NCBI GenBank assembly: GCA_963281255.1
Contig: OY725492.1
Coordinates: forward strand, 4,519,571 to 4,583,570
Direction of reading: 5' to 3'
DNA length: 64,000 nt
DNA from: Aphrocallistes beatrix
Lineage: Eukaryota > Porifera > Hexactinellida > Sceptrulophora > Aphrocallistidae
The translations under genes and the position numbers were made by a program. Below are positions 9,522-19,563 of this stretch, piece after piece. Positions within the stretch are counted from its first letter, which is position 1; each line of letters begins with the position of its first letter. A model generated the notes under the pieces. The model made no database searches. It was given only the letters and a program-made list of their open reading frames with translations, and had not been told where the DNA came from.

Positions 9522-10534
9522 TATATTCTCTCAGTTTGTATCTAGATGAAACTTGATTCAGATTAAATATATATACTATCTATATATATTTGGACGAAGT
9601 AAGCTATATATATAGTAAATGTAACAGAGTTAGCGCTAATTCTAAAATTAGAACATTATGTTTCAGTTCGGTAGTACTGATGTAGAAATGAATGTGAAAT
9701 ACGCAGTTTGTATTTTACGAAATTGAAATTTGAAAATTTTGTATGGACACAGAATTGCATACATGGACAATTTTGGTTTCAGGGTGCAAATTTTTCTAGA
9801 AAAATGAAAATTCATTTCGAGTGAATTCCATTCAGTTCTTATGGTAACTAGAATTAGGAGCGATAGCAGAAATAAGATGAACAGACATTCAAGAATGATT
9901 CTGATTGGATTGCATTGTTTATTCAGCGGCGGTTCTGAGTAGAAATGCACCAATACTATGGGGTCAATTCTATTTATAGTGTTGACCTGGTATTTTCATG
10001 GCTTCCCCGCCCAAAATGACTGAACATATTAGCAAAACCATTGTCAATCGTTAAATAAATGTGAACTCCACCTGCCCTAATCTTGTTAGAGATAGCATTA
10101 GTGATAAAACGCACTATTTTGACTACAAAATTATACTCCATAATCTTTCTGAGTAAATCAAGTATAAATCCGACAGGCTCCATCCGTCCGATGTTTAATT
10201 GATAAATCCGTTAATAAATTGACTACACATTCCACAGAGCCACTTGCGAAACCATGTTATTCCATGTGTACTATAAATAGCTTGTTCGTGAATCATTCGA
10301 TAGGAAAGTAGTCAATTGCTCCAATATTGATCGGCACAATAACAATGATTTAGAAAACATGGCACATGGCACATTATCAAACTTAGATATGATTGTATAC
10401 ATTTTTAGGTAAAAAATCAACAATATCCCCTACCTACTCGTACTAAATATAGATACAATAGTAAGTTTTTGATTGTAGCAACAAAGAAATTTGAGTTCTA
10501 AGTACATATATCGATATGTAGCTATTGTAAAGGA
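9522..10534. other. Intergenic, AT-rich with a family F repeat
   Basis: Includes TATA-rich simple sequence (9560-9620) and a reverse-strand copy of repeat family F (about 9958-10190, with CTATTTATAG and GGCTTCCCCGCCC). No gene is recognised. The short open frames here lie in repeat sequence. Confidence 0.45.
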
Positions 10535-10771
10535 TTAGGAGTTATAGAAATGGCTGGTTTTCTTTGCTGATTCTGGTTTGGGAATGAAAGAGAGAATGTA
10601 GAGAGATATGCCTAACGAGATGAAGAAGATGGGGTCCCTCTTTATGACGAACCTCCACGTGAAGTTCATCCACTGTCTCAAGCCTTTAGGCGGGTACGGT
10701 GATACGTAACGACGGGTCGGCTGACTTGGGTCCATTGAATCTAATTTAGAATTTCTAATTCGTATAAACAC
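10535..10771 (-). CDS. Small single-pass membrane protein, unrecognised (66-78 aa)
   Basis: The frame opens at ATG 10771. The inner ATG at 10735 (MDPSQPTRRYVSPYPPKG) is the likelier start because the protein then begins with a soluble Pro/Arg-rich segment. The product would have WMNFTWRFVIKRDPIFF, then one hydrophobic helix (FFISLGISLYILSFI) and a basic tail PKPESAKKTSHFYNS. Size and layout resemble small mitochondrial inner-membrane or SMIM proteins, but I cannot match a family. It could be a chance frame. Against that are the clean amphipathic-helix-tail layout and its position in the series of - strand genes. Confidence 0.42.
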   Translation of the reverse strand: MFIRIRNSKLDSMDPSQPTRRYVSPYPPKGLRQWMNFTWRFVIKRDPIFFISLGISLYILSFIPKPESAKKTSHFYNS

Positions 10772-12801
10772 AGTTAACTATGATTCTAAGATTTATTGTA
10801 ATCGTTTGTGAGTTGAACTTTCAGAAACGGAAGTTGATGTGAGTTAAAGGAAAATAAACTGTTGTAAGTACTACTTAGTGTTTCCAGAAGAAAACTCCAT
10901 TACAAACAAAACATATCCGCCAGTATTCAAATCAAAAAAATGTTTTAAAATAGATTACACGCTAAATTTAGCACTCATGTTTTGGTTGTGGTATTAATCT
11001 AAAAATTAGACTCTGACTTTGAACCGGAAAACTAAAAGCTGACTGGTTGAAATACTTGTAAGTTCTTCCAATAAAAGAAATATAGACGAATCAACTTCAA
11101 AGTTGGTTTAGTTATATTTTAGTTATATTTTTAAACAGGACAGGTTAAGTCGATAAATATGGAAAAGAGCAGAATATAAGTATTAAGTTCTCCCTCGGTC
11201 TGTCTATTCATCACTTTCAGTTAAATTCTCCCAGATTGTTTGGTTAGCAGAATCCATTAGCAAAAAATGCTATTAGGGGATGATTCTGAGTTGGGCCATC
11301 TAATTAGAGAACTGACTGCAGTCACACGGTGTTCAGTGTGCCTATGCAATCCTCCGAACTAGTTTTAATCCTTGAGAGCATTTGGGATTTTTCTATTTAT
11401 AGTAGTAACCCCAAACTTGTATGGCTTCCCCATTGAAAATGGCTTAAACCGGAAATGACGCAACACGTGGGTTTCAATCTTAGTTCGATAAGAATTACTT
11501 ACATGCCAACTTGAGCCGTGATAGAAGCAGGACGCTGCGTTGAATTTCTTGGAACATGGCGGACGCAAAATAAAAGTATTATTATAGAATCAAAAAAGCG
11601 GGGCAAATGGACAAAATCATAAAAGCTGGACACTCGTGAAAACTAGTCCAGTATGGAGAGTGAAAAAGTGAGATGATTGGCTATGGAATCGTCTTAAGGT
11701 CAGTAAGAAAATAAAACATTTAGATATTATTATATGTTTAATGTAACACTTCCATCGGATAATTGATACTCTGCTTACTAAGTTTGCTAACCAAAATATC
11801 TCCATAAGAGTTATATTTAGTTTCTATATTTAGAATATGAAGTAAGGATTCTGTAGAGATTACTAATAGTACAATCAAATTGTATTTCAACATGATTCTA
11901 GTTTAATAGAGAATCCATGTGACCAATTTAACCTTGATTTGGGGTGTACTTGTAATTTATTGTTGTTGAGACCTTAAACTTCAGTAGAATGCATACTGAT
12001 TACCTAAGAACGGCGCATGCAAGTTCTTGACAGAAATATTTTAACAAAGGTTTTTTTCATAAACGATTCTCAGTATCTCCATAAAGCATTTTTCTCAAGT
12101 CATATCAGGGTTTCCCACCGCCCCCCAAGCTGAATGCCAATACAGTAGTTTCATATAATTAGTTATACATCGCTTTAGTCGATCCTCAAAAAAAAGGATC
12201 TTCGATCCGATCACGATCCCCAAAAAGATCCTTTCAATAATAGTCAGAGGACTATCATTATACTACAGCTCCTGGGAGGAGATGCCTTATGGCATGGACG
12301 GCGTGCAATGTCCGTCCGTCCGCGGCGTACTTAGTGCTTAAGTTAGTATTCAAACCATAAAACACATTAAAAAATATATTTAATCAACATACATTTTAAC
12401 ACTTTCACCTCCAACTTGGGGATTAAAAAGAGAAAGGATCGGATCGTTTCGATCCGATCCTACTTTTAAAAAGGATCGTCGATCCGATCTCGATCCGATC
12501 TCGATCCTCAAAAAAAGGATCGCGATCCGGATCTTTCGATCATGGATTGAAAGATCCTATGTCCTATCGATCGCGTATTATGAAGACACTGGCTGTGAAT
12601 TGGGTACAGTTAACACGGAATTAAAAACATTCAAATTATATAACCATATCTTATAAGGGATAAGGAAAATTGAGAAATTTTAACCCTTAACAACATGTTA
12701 GATGAAATAACCTAAGTTCCAATGGTCTCATACTAGCATTTCGTATGCTCCCATATTCCCAACCGAGAAAAGATGAACTGAACATCGATATATTTACAGA
12801 A
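10772..12801. other. Intergenic, repeats only
   Basis: Contains a reverse-strand family F repeat (about 11384-11550), a fragment resembling the Helentron-like 3' end (about 12240-12310) and a GATC-rich repeat (12180-12560). No coding potential is recognised. Confidence 0.45.
12180..12560. repeat. GATC-rich degenerate repeat in two blocks
   Basis: Runs of GGATC, CGATCC and CGATCCGATC on both strands, in two clusters (12180-12240 and 12430-12560), some flanked by short A-runs. Between the clusters is a non-GATC core with TTATGGCATGGACGGCG. This may be a MITE with GATC-rich arms. Confidence 0.6.
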
Positions 12802-13311
12802 CTATGATTTACTGGTGTTGATAAGTTTATGATAGTTTGGGAGATTCTTCGCAAGCAATTCTATCTGTGTGGCATTCGAGTTTGTCCCAACTTCCATTCT
12901 GTACGGAATATGTCCATACAGCAGAATAGTTCTGTCACTAACCTCCTGTTCCCCTTCCACGCGTCCCATTGGTCCGATTCGGCACTCGTTATTTATAATA
13001 ACATCTTTACCAACGTGCGATTTTATTTCGAAAATGTTGTGATTTCCGACTTTCTTAGCAAAGCATTCTGCCCCAACTCTGAAACTGTTACCAGAACCAA
13101 TCTCCATAGTTCCAGTTTCAGTGCTGCAAATCACTACTTTCTCTTCGATGATATTGTCCGCACCAATCACAATAGCGCCAGCTGATCCGTCTATTTTGCA
13201 TTTAGGATGCACGACGGTGTTAGGCCCAATAGTGACGTCACCAAACAAAGTTGCGTCCTTGCATACCACAGCGGTTGGGTCGATGCTAAGGTGAGAAGCT
13301 GAAAACGTCAT
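12802..13311 (-). CDS. DCTN6: Dynactin subunit 6 (p27), 169 aa
   Basis: Single exon from ATG 13311. The protein is a left-handed beta-helix built from hexapeptide repeats: PTAVVCKDATLFGDVTIGPNTVVHPKCKI, IVIGADNIIEEKVVI, MEIGSGNSFRVGAEC and VGKDVIINNECRIGP, then a C-terminal helix. DCTN6 pairs with DCTN5 in the pointed-end complex of dynactin, which binds dynein cargo. Human DCTN6 is 190 aa, so the length fits. A CTAAAAATAG palindrome lies just upstream of the start (13324-13333). It is only about 110 bp downstream of the HSPA14 stop in the transcription direction. Confidence 0.95.
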   Translation of the reverse strand: MTFSASHLSIDPTAVVCKDATLFGDVTIGPNTVVHPKCKIDGSAGAIVIGADNIIEEKVVICSTETGTMEIGSGNSFRVGAECFAKKVGNHNIFEIKSHVGKDVIINNECRIGPMGRVEGEQEVSDRTILLYGHIPYRMEVGTNSNATQIELLAKNLPNYHKLINTSKS

Positions 13312-13419
13312 TAGGCTAGTAAGCTATTTTTAGAATGAATTTAAATGATGTCATTTGTAACCAAAATTATATTGAAAACTAACAGAATTTCTACACTAAA
13401 TTTCCCTAAAATTGATTGG

Positions 13420-14985
13420 CTAATCTAGAGAATTGAATGCAACTAAAAAGGTGTTAAAAACTTGACTACTTGTGGCGTCACTAAATGACACCTTGATACC
13501 TGCATTCTGGATGGCTTCTGCTTTTAGCGACACTATTTTGACACCTTCTGGAACTAAGATTGTCTTAGTTCCAATCTCTTTGACATTCTCGTATATTGAA
13601 AATGACAGTTCATTTCTTGTCACTTCCAAACTGAGCAATTTAGTGGCAGGAAGTGGTGCGCCACTTTTAAACACCAACTGTTCCTTTTCTATTTTTAGAA
13701 TGAGCTCCTGTGTCAGGCAGGAAATGGTCTCAGTCTGAATTGATTGGGCGAAATCTTGAATGGAGTTCTGTTCCAAAATCTGGCATTGTTTGGCAGCGCC
13801 TAAGGCCACCACTTCATCTGGTGGCATACTGGCGTGAAGAGTGGCAGTAGGGAACTTTCCCTGGAGCTGAGATTGGATCATTGGAATGCGACACGAACCC
13901 CCGACACAAACCACATCTGTAACACAATTCGGTTCCATTTCCACTTGTGCCAACATCTCAACACTTAGCTCAATTACCCGAGCGACGATAGGAGATATGA
14001 GTGCCTCGAATCTACCTCGCGTGATGGAGAGATGGCAGTCAATGTCGTTGAAGAGAGACTCAATATCCACAGAGGCGCTGGGTAGAGTGGAGAAGATGTG
14101 TTTGGCATTTGACACCTCTCGAGTTATTTTTAGCAACGCCTTCTTACTGGTCGCGAGGTCACATCTATATTTGCTGTTGAAAGTAGTGATGACATGTTCT
14201 GATAAGAGACGTGTAAATTCTTTCCCGCCTAAATCTTCGTAACGCGACGTTTTGATTTGTTGGAACATCCCATGGGTTACTCTAAAAATAGCTACTTCTG
14301 CATATTTGTGTCCGATGTCTATCACTAGGGCATTGTTAGTCTTCTCAAATTCCTTTTCATTTTGTCCGATTCCATAGGCTAGTAACGGGAATGCATTTGA
14401 AGGCAAGATTTGCAATGGGATTAGAGAGGCTTTCAAACATGCATTCCTAAGGGTTTCTATAATCTCCATGGATACTAGTGAGGAATGTGCGATAACACAA
14501 TGTGTAGCTTTCTTATTGCAGTTTGCAGACACGGTGTCCCTGATGGCAGAAATGAAATCCACCAGAATCTTATCGTACGAAATCTGAACTGTCCCCAATT
14601 CCGTGACTATTTTGAAATCTCTAGAATTTTCTTGTTTATTCACTTTCGAAGTGTGTCGGATCAGCTGATCAGGTTCCAACAGGTGACTGAAACAGTTGGG
14701 CTCAGAGCGATCAGCTGATTGGCTAGCCACCTGACCAACCACTGCTCTCAGCTGTGCCTGTTTGCTATTTTTAGGTTCATACATGATGAACCCAGGAGTC
14801 AGTCTGTCGCCATTCTCGTTCACTACCGTTTCCAGGGAACCGTTCTTATTGGTCGCGAGACAGATGTTGTGAGTGCCAAACGATACGGCGAATAGACACG
14901 GGGGGTCTGTGGGAGGGATGGGGTCGGGGAGAGAGGGTTTTGAGTTGTGTTTAGATTGTTTCTTCTTTTTACCTTTATACGCCAT
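13420..14985 (-). CDS. HSPA14: HSPA14 (Hsp70L1, ribosome-associated Hsp70), 521 aa
   Basis: Single exon, ATG at 14985. After a basic Lys-rich leader (MAYKGKKKKQSK..., about 30 residues longer than I expect for vertebrate HSPA14) comes an Hsp70 nucleotide-binding domain: FAVSFGTHNICLAT (phosphate 1 region), NENGDRLTPGFI, VIDIGHKYAEVAIF (phosphate 2), EDLGGKEFTRLL and VVCVGGSCRIPMIQ (adenosine region), and a truncated substrate-binding part. HSPA14 is the partner of the J-protein MPP11/DNAJC2 in the mammalian ribosome-associated complex, which acts on nascent chains. The extra basic leader might aid ribosome contact. This is inference. Confidence 0.94.
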   Translation of the reverse strand: MAYKGKKKKQSKHNSKPSLPDPIPPTDPPCLFAVSFGTHNICLATNKNGSLETVVNENGDRLTPGFIMYEPKNSKQAQLRAVVGQVASQSADRSEPNCFSHLLEPDQLIRHTSKVNKQENSRDFKIVTELGTVQISYDKILVDFISAIRDTVSANCNKKATHCVIAHSSLVSMEIIETLRNACLKASLIPLQILPSNAFPLLAYGIGQNEKEFEKTNNALVIDIGHKYAEVAIFRVTHGMFQQIKTSRYEDLGGKEFTRLLSEHVITTFNSKYRCDLATSKKALLKITREVSNAKHIFSTLPSASVDIESLFNDIDCHLSITRGRFEALISPIVARVIELSVEMLAQVEMEPNCVTDVVCVGGSCRIPMIQSQLQGKFPTATLHASMPPDEVVALGAAKQCQILEQNSIQDFAQSIQTETISCLTQELILKIEKEQLVFKSGAPLPATKLLSLEVTRNELSFSIYENVKEIGTKTILVPEGVKIVSLKAEAIQNAGIKVSFSDATSSQVFNTFLVAFNSLD

Positions 14986-15390
14986 CTGTCTGTTGTTAAA
15001 AATAGATGATTGCTAATAATAGAACTAAACGAGAGTTTAAAAAAAATCAAATTATTTGGTTTAATTTCTCCTACCCCAGTGGTTTTCAACCTTTTTGGGC
15101 TGTGGACCCCCTATAAATATTTTCCTATATTCCGTGGACCCCCTGATATCTTCTGTGGACCACTAAGGGGTCCATGGACCCCAGGTTGGGAACCACTGTC
15201 CTACCCTATTTGAATGTGTACCATTTCATACCTTATGGATAGGAGTATTCTCTCCAAACTCTGAATTCCAAAGTACCAAATGAACTTCCCTAGATTTATT
15301 TTTAGAACAAAAGAATTAAAAATAGATATCAACAATATAACCTCTGAGAAGAACAAGCTACATCGTTAATATAGTTATAAGTGTGGAAAT
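14986..15390. other. Intergenic between HSPA14 and the XLF-like gene
   Basis: Contains a complete hAT-type MITE (15077-15198). The remainder is AT-rich with no gene recognised. Confidence 0.5.
15077..15198. mobile_element. hAT-type MITE, complete, with a perfect 8-bp target duplication
   Basis: Starts CAGTGGTTTTCAACCT and ends AGGTTGGGAACCACTG, inverted terminal repeats of the common CAGNGGTT hAT type. It is flanked by identical 8-bp direct repeats TCCTACCC (15069-15076 and 15199-15206). There is an inner inverted GTGGACC/GGTCCAC repeat. Related pieces are at 22742-22810 (truncated) and 28945-29011. Confidence 0.88.
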
Positions 15391-16850
15391 TTAGAAAAAT
15401 TTCTTTTTCTTTTTCGTAGTGACCGGATCTGGATTCTGCTTGCGTTTAAGGGTTTCTCTCCTATCCTCTTCTTCCTCCCTCTTCCTAACCTTCTCCTCAT
15501 CTCTAGACTTCTTCGCTACAGCAAGAGGCAATGGAATGTCAGGTGTTGGCGGTGAGAGAGTGGCTGAGGGGTAGGAAGGAACAGTCCGCTCCTTGCTCTT
15601 GTCTGCATTCTTCTGGTCCCTCAAGCCAGAAGCTAGCTGTGAGTATTTCTGCCTCGTCGAGGAGTCAGAGAATACTTCAAACGTCTTTATCTCTTTGGGA
15701 GCTAAAGGAGCAACTACATCACCCAAATTCTCCTTGCTAGAAAGCGGAGAAACCGAATACCGTAAACTGGGGCGACCCTAAGAGGTGATTTTGTCCCACA
15801 ATAGCAATTTTAATAAAATATACTCAAACTTAGAAATATTGCGGTTTAAATACCTTTGGATATATTGAGAGTTTCATTCAAAATATTATCAATGTGATTC
15901 CATTGATTCATAAGTTTGAGTATATTTTATTAAAATTGCTATTGTGGGACAAAGTCACCTCTTAGGGCCAAAGTCGCCCCAGTTTACGGTACTGATATTT
16001 CCGGTATTTGGTTCATGAATACTGATAATCAGATTCGATCGGTTTCAATATCCAAGAATCTATATTAAGAGCAAATGTTTCTAGGAAGTATTCATGAAGA
16101 TTTAGCACAGGACAGTTCACATGATAGCTCCAGACTAGAAGGTCAGCCAAAATATTTGCATACCAATTGACTAGACCGGTAGTTATGTATGGCTTGATTT
16201 AGAATTTAGATAATATATCGCCCACTGGATTATACAGAGAAATCTACAATTCATATTTTAGTATTGTTATAATGGAGATGAGTGGTTCGTTTATTTTACA
16301 GTACGAAAAGATTTTCTTTTGTGCAACGAATAAAATTCACAATTCTCCCTGACGATACGAGTAATATATAATTATCAAATTACATTTCATTCTACCTACC
16401 TCGTATCTTAGGAAGCGTTACTTCTTGGCTAGATGTGCTCAATTGCGAGGAAATAATTTCATTTTTCGAAGCTAAAAGCGCGAAAAGAGGCAAGAAGTTC
16501 TCAGCAAACCATTCTCTCTCAACCTCCGCTGATTCTAATTTTATCTTGTAATCTATTTTTAACACAATCTTACTAAAATGCAGTTCTAGTACTGAATCAC
16601 TTATGGAATAGATTGTGACATTCCTATCCTCCCCAATCAGCACCTCTTGTTCTAGCGCAGTTATCAGTTTAGGCGGGTCAAGTTCAATTCCTTTCAGTTC
16701 TTCGCACTTGACCACGAGCTGAGAGTTCGTCGGATGCTCTCTCCAACGTCTGAACTTCGTGTCTATCACTTCCAACTCGTAGCTATTCTGGATCCGAGTC
16801 AGCTTCACGAGAAATTTGTTCTCCGAAGAGAATCGCCTGAAATGCCACAT
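15391..16850 (-). CDS. NHEJ1: XLF/NHEJ1-like non-homologous end-joining factor, two exons
   Basis: Exon 1 runs from ATG 16850 (in-frame TGA 9 nt upstream) to about 16396. Exon 2 is 15736-15391. The donor AG/GTAGAA at 16395 joins in phase to acceptor TTTCTAG before 15736; a stronger donor (GAG/GTAGGT, 16400) would be out of phase with it. Exon 1 follows the XLF head domain: a Trp near the start, FLVKL, YELEVIDTKFRRWRE, ELKGIELDPPKLITALE, SDSVLELHF, YKIKLES and FLPLFALLASKNEI. Exon 2 has KTFEVFSD, a Pro/Ser-rich linker and the C-terminus TTKKKKKFF, like the basic-plus-aromatic Ku-binding tail of XLF. XLF bridges DNA ends with XRCC4. The coiled coil looks short and an extra exon may be missed. 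PAXX is the main alternative. The gene model is inference. Confidence 0.55.
15760..15989. mobile_element. Palindromic Tc1/mariner-type MITE in the XLF-like intron
   Basis: Arms of about 75-80 bp in inverted orientation: CCGTAAACTGGGGCGAC...TATACTCAAACTTA and its reverse complement, the first arm lacking 6 bp. TA flanks both ends (15758-15759 and 15990-15991). Its left end is only about 20 bp from the predicted exon 2 acceptor, so it supplies intron sequence directly next to the splice site. Confidence 0.85.
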
Positions 16851-17732
16851 CTCTAGTCACATTCCATAACAAATGAAAATACAATTAACTTAAATGGCGC
16901 TAGATTTTTGCGAACTCATTTCTGGTTAAGTCATTTTGGGCGGGGAAACCTTAGAAGTGTGGGGTATTTGCTATAAATAGAAATGACCCCAGGTAATTTA
17001 AGGGTTTTAATTTGTAATATCGAAGTGGACATCAATCCTATTCAGAAACTGAATTATTTGTATTAAACACGGCACTAATAACACAAATAGCTAAGAGGGG
17101 AGTTTTAGTATTCAAATGTGGAACTGTTGCATGAAAAAATGACCTCATCAATAAAGGAACCATGGATGCACAGAGGTGACATTATGCTACACTCAGTGAA
17201 TGATAAATCGACTCTTTGCAGGGCAGGTTTCAACCGGAACATTTCAAACCCAGTGGATACGACCCTGCTTTGTGCATCCATGGTTCATTTATTGAGAGGG
17301 ATACATTTCTCACAGAGTTTCAACTTCACTCGTACATTAGAGGAAGGATCAAGGGCACACATGCCAACTCTGCAAGGAAAAAATCTGGACATAAGTAGTA
17401 TTTTAGCGGACATAGCATATTTGTATTAGTGTATTAGTCCAAAACACTGAAAAGCAGGACAATTCTACTTTTTTGAACTTTCTTGCGGGACATTGCTTTC
17501 AACATTCATATGTCCGAAAAGGCGGGACAGTTGGCAAGTATGCAAGAGGGCATTTCTACAATAAATAGGATATTAGGAAAGATAGAAGCGTATAATTATA
17601 TTTTCTACTAAATAATATTTTAATCCAAACCACGGAAATAGTTATTTTTAGCACAACACCTGTGCTAATTGAATTCTCGACACATTCTCCTAGAATTCTT
17701 AAAATAGAATTCAGCTGAATCCATAAATAGCA
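16851..17732. other. Intergenic with two dispersed repeats
   Basis: Contains a family F repeat (16879-17008) and a diverged MITE with ends ACATGCCAACT / CAGTTGGCAAGT (17359-17539; related to 54246-54347 and 60325-60427). Open frames here overlap repeats and show no protein family. Confidence 0.5.
16879..17008 (+). repeat. Dispersed repeat, family F, second copy
   Basis: Shares AATTAACTTAAATGGCGCTAG, GGGCGGGG, CCTTAGAAGTGTG, TATTTGCTATAAATAG and AGGTAATTTAAGGG with 7787-7886, plus about 30 bp (TGCGAACTCATTTCTGGTTA) missing from that copy. Confidence 0.65.
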
Positions 17733-18815
17733 TCACTTCAGATCTGAATACTCTTTGAAATGCCCGCCCAAATAACCGTCTCCTGGATACGTCAAATATT
17801 TCTGTGGGTGGAAACAGAGAACATAAGTCGACCACCAGGACACAATGCCACAAATTGTCCCAATCATGCACTCACTAAATGTGTGATAGAACAGAGCTGA
17901 GGTTATCAACATCCACTGCCAAATAAACAACAACACAAGCGCTGCTAATTTTAGAAACATGACAACGAGCTGACTGTGTTCGAATAAGAGTGTTGATAGT
18001 TTGTTGTTGTTGTTGTTTTGGTTTACGAATGAAGCGGCTAGGCTGTCCCAATAAACAAATTTGGAAGTTTTAAATTCTTCTACAATAATGAGAAGACCGA
18101 AACTTAGCAGAAAGCAATGTCCTGATATGTCAAATCCGGTCCATATAAACCCTTCCCCCACACAGGTTTTGGGAGTTGTGAAGTCTTTATTGGTACAAAC
18201 GCCGCTGGCTTCTTGGATGAGGTCAAAGATATTCGTGAACAGAAACCACAGCGCAGTCGAGACGATGAGACGGCCCATGTGCTTGATGATCAGTTTCAGT
18301 TCCATTAGTGTGTATATGCAGCTTGAGTATAGGACATAGGCACCTACGACCAGGAGTATCCATCCCCAGCCCTTCTTCACGAAGTAGACATTCAAGAAGT
18401 TGTCCTTAGCAACGGCATACTCGCGCACGGAAGGGAAGTATGTGGCGAGGAGGGAGAGGAGGAGGGTGACGGAGAAAGAGAAATACGCCACGGAAATAGG
18501 TTTCGTGTAAAGTGTCGGTTCTAGGATGCGCTCGAAAGACCGAAGGAATTTTATCGAATTCGGAACATCGCAATCGGTGGGGTCGGAACCTAGGGGGGGA
18601 GGTGGGATAGTGTTGGTTCCAGGGGAGGAGTTCTTGGTGTCGGACTTTCTTCTATGAATGCTACGCCTCTTGCTCATATCTGCTGGTCTATTCAAGAAAA
18701 TCAAATTTCCTTCTAAATCTAAATAATTAAAACTCAATTGATTTAAATGACATGATGTGACGTTAGAGATTGTTGACTGAGGTTTCAAGGATATAGATTC
18801 CGAATTACAATTCAT
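17733..18815 (-). CDS. FITM2: FIT protein (fat storage-inducing transmembrane protein 2), 360 aa
   Basis: Single exon, ATG at 18815 (a second ATG at about 18681 begins MSKRRSIHRRKSDTKNSS and could be used). It has several hydrophobic helices and the family signatures FDISGHCFLLSFGLLIIVEEF and LFYHTFSECMIGTICG, which hold the two conserved catalytic His of FIT proteins. It also has a basic Ser-rich cytosolic N-terminus and a short Asn run (QNNNNNK) in a loop. FIT2 is an ER membrane lipid phosphatase (acyl-CoA diphosphatase) needed for lipid-droplet budding. Human FITM2 is 262 aa; the extra length is the N-terminal leader and the loop. Confidence 0.93.
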   Translation of the reverse strand: MNCNSESISLKPQSTISNVTSCHLNQLSFNYLDLEGNLIFLNRPADMSKRRSIHRRKSDTKNSSPGTNTIPPPPLGSDPTDCDVPNSIKFLRSFERILEPTLYTKPISVAYFSFSVTLLLSLLATYFPSVREYAVAKDNFLNVYFVKKGWGWILLVVGAYVLYSSCIYTLMELKLIIKHMGRLIVSTALWFLFTNIFDLIQEASGVCTNKDFTTPKTCVGEGFIWTGFDISGHCFLLSFGLLIIVEEFKTSKFVYWDSLAASFVNQNNNNNKLSTLLFEHSQLVVMFLKLAALVLLFIWQWMLITSALFYHTFSECMIGTICGIVSWWSTYVLCFHPQKYLTYPGDGYLGGHFKEYSDLK

Positions 18816-19563
18816 TTTCTGAATGTGGTCAGTAAATATTTGCCTTTACTATTGATACATGAATTAAACAACTTCGAAATGGAATTTAGTGAAAGTAATC
18901 AATATCGCGTCCACATGGCGACTGTGCGGACACTAAGTGTTGCTACCCTACCCCGCTACTTAGGTTATAAAGCAGCACAGTTCTCTTCATCCTAAAAATA
19001 GAATAAGCGTTTTAGAACTATTTCAATCCAAAATACTTGAAGAAGATTCCTTTATCCTCTAAGAGGGGGGACCTCTTAATAGTCTCATCATTGGATAACC
19101 GCTCCCCCAAATATGGAGCAAACTTTGACACCACAATTCTATTAAATACTTTCCGCTGATTACTATTCTCATTTAAAATCCTACTACAAAATCAGGTTAC
19201 CTCAGAAAGTGTTTTAAATAAGTCATCTTCTCAGAATTCTGCTTCCCTCACTTTTTTTTTAAAAAATTTATTTAAATTCTTTCCATCGCGAAAAGTTAGA
19301 ATTGATTTGCAAGCAAAATAAATGATGAAATCATGTCTAGCTCTTCTTATTGAAATATCTCAGAAAATTAAATTAAACTTAATTAATTTCTGGAAAAATG
19401 TGGAAAGTGAAGTGTTCTATCAACAAAATAAACGAAACTAAAATAATTCATAACACCAATCTCAAGCAATATAGTAACAACAAACTATGGATGATAATAT
19501 TCTAATCAAAGAGGAAGATAAATACAAACAAAATAGAATAAACACAACAGCTGATCGGGGGTG
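18816..19563. other. Intergenic between FITM2 and iRhom
   Basis: AT-rich, with one CTAAAAATAG palindrome (18992-19001) about 180 bp upstream of the FITM2 start. No gene or repeat family is recognised. Confidence 0.5.

Noticed and set aside
10535..10771. Identification of the small membrane protein as complex I subunit NDUFA3
   Set aside because: The KRDPI...helix resembles its start, but the conserved PVPVRDDG segment after the helix is absent.
17118..17429. 103-codon + strand frame
   Set aside because: Overlaps a dispersed MITE relative and has no recognisable domain or splice context.
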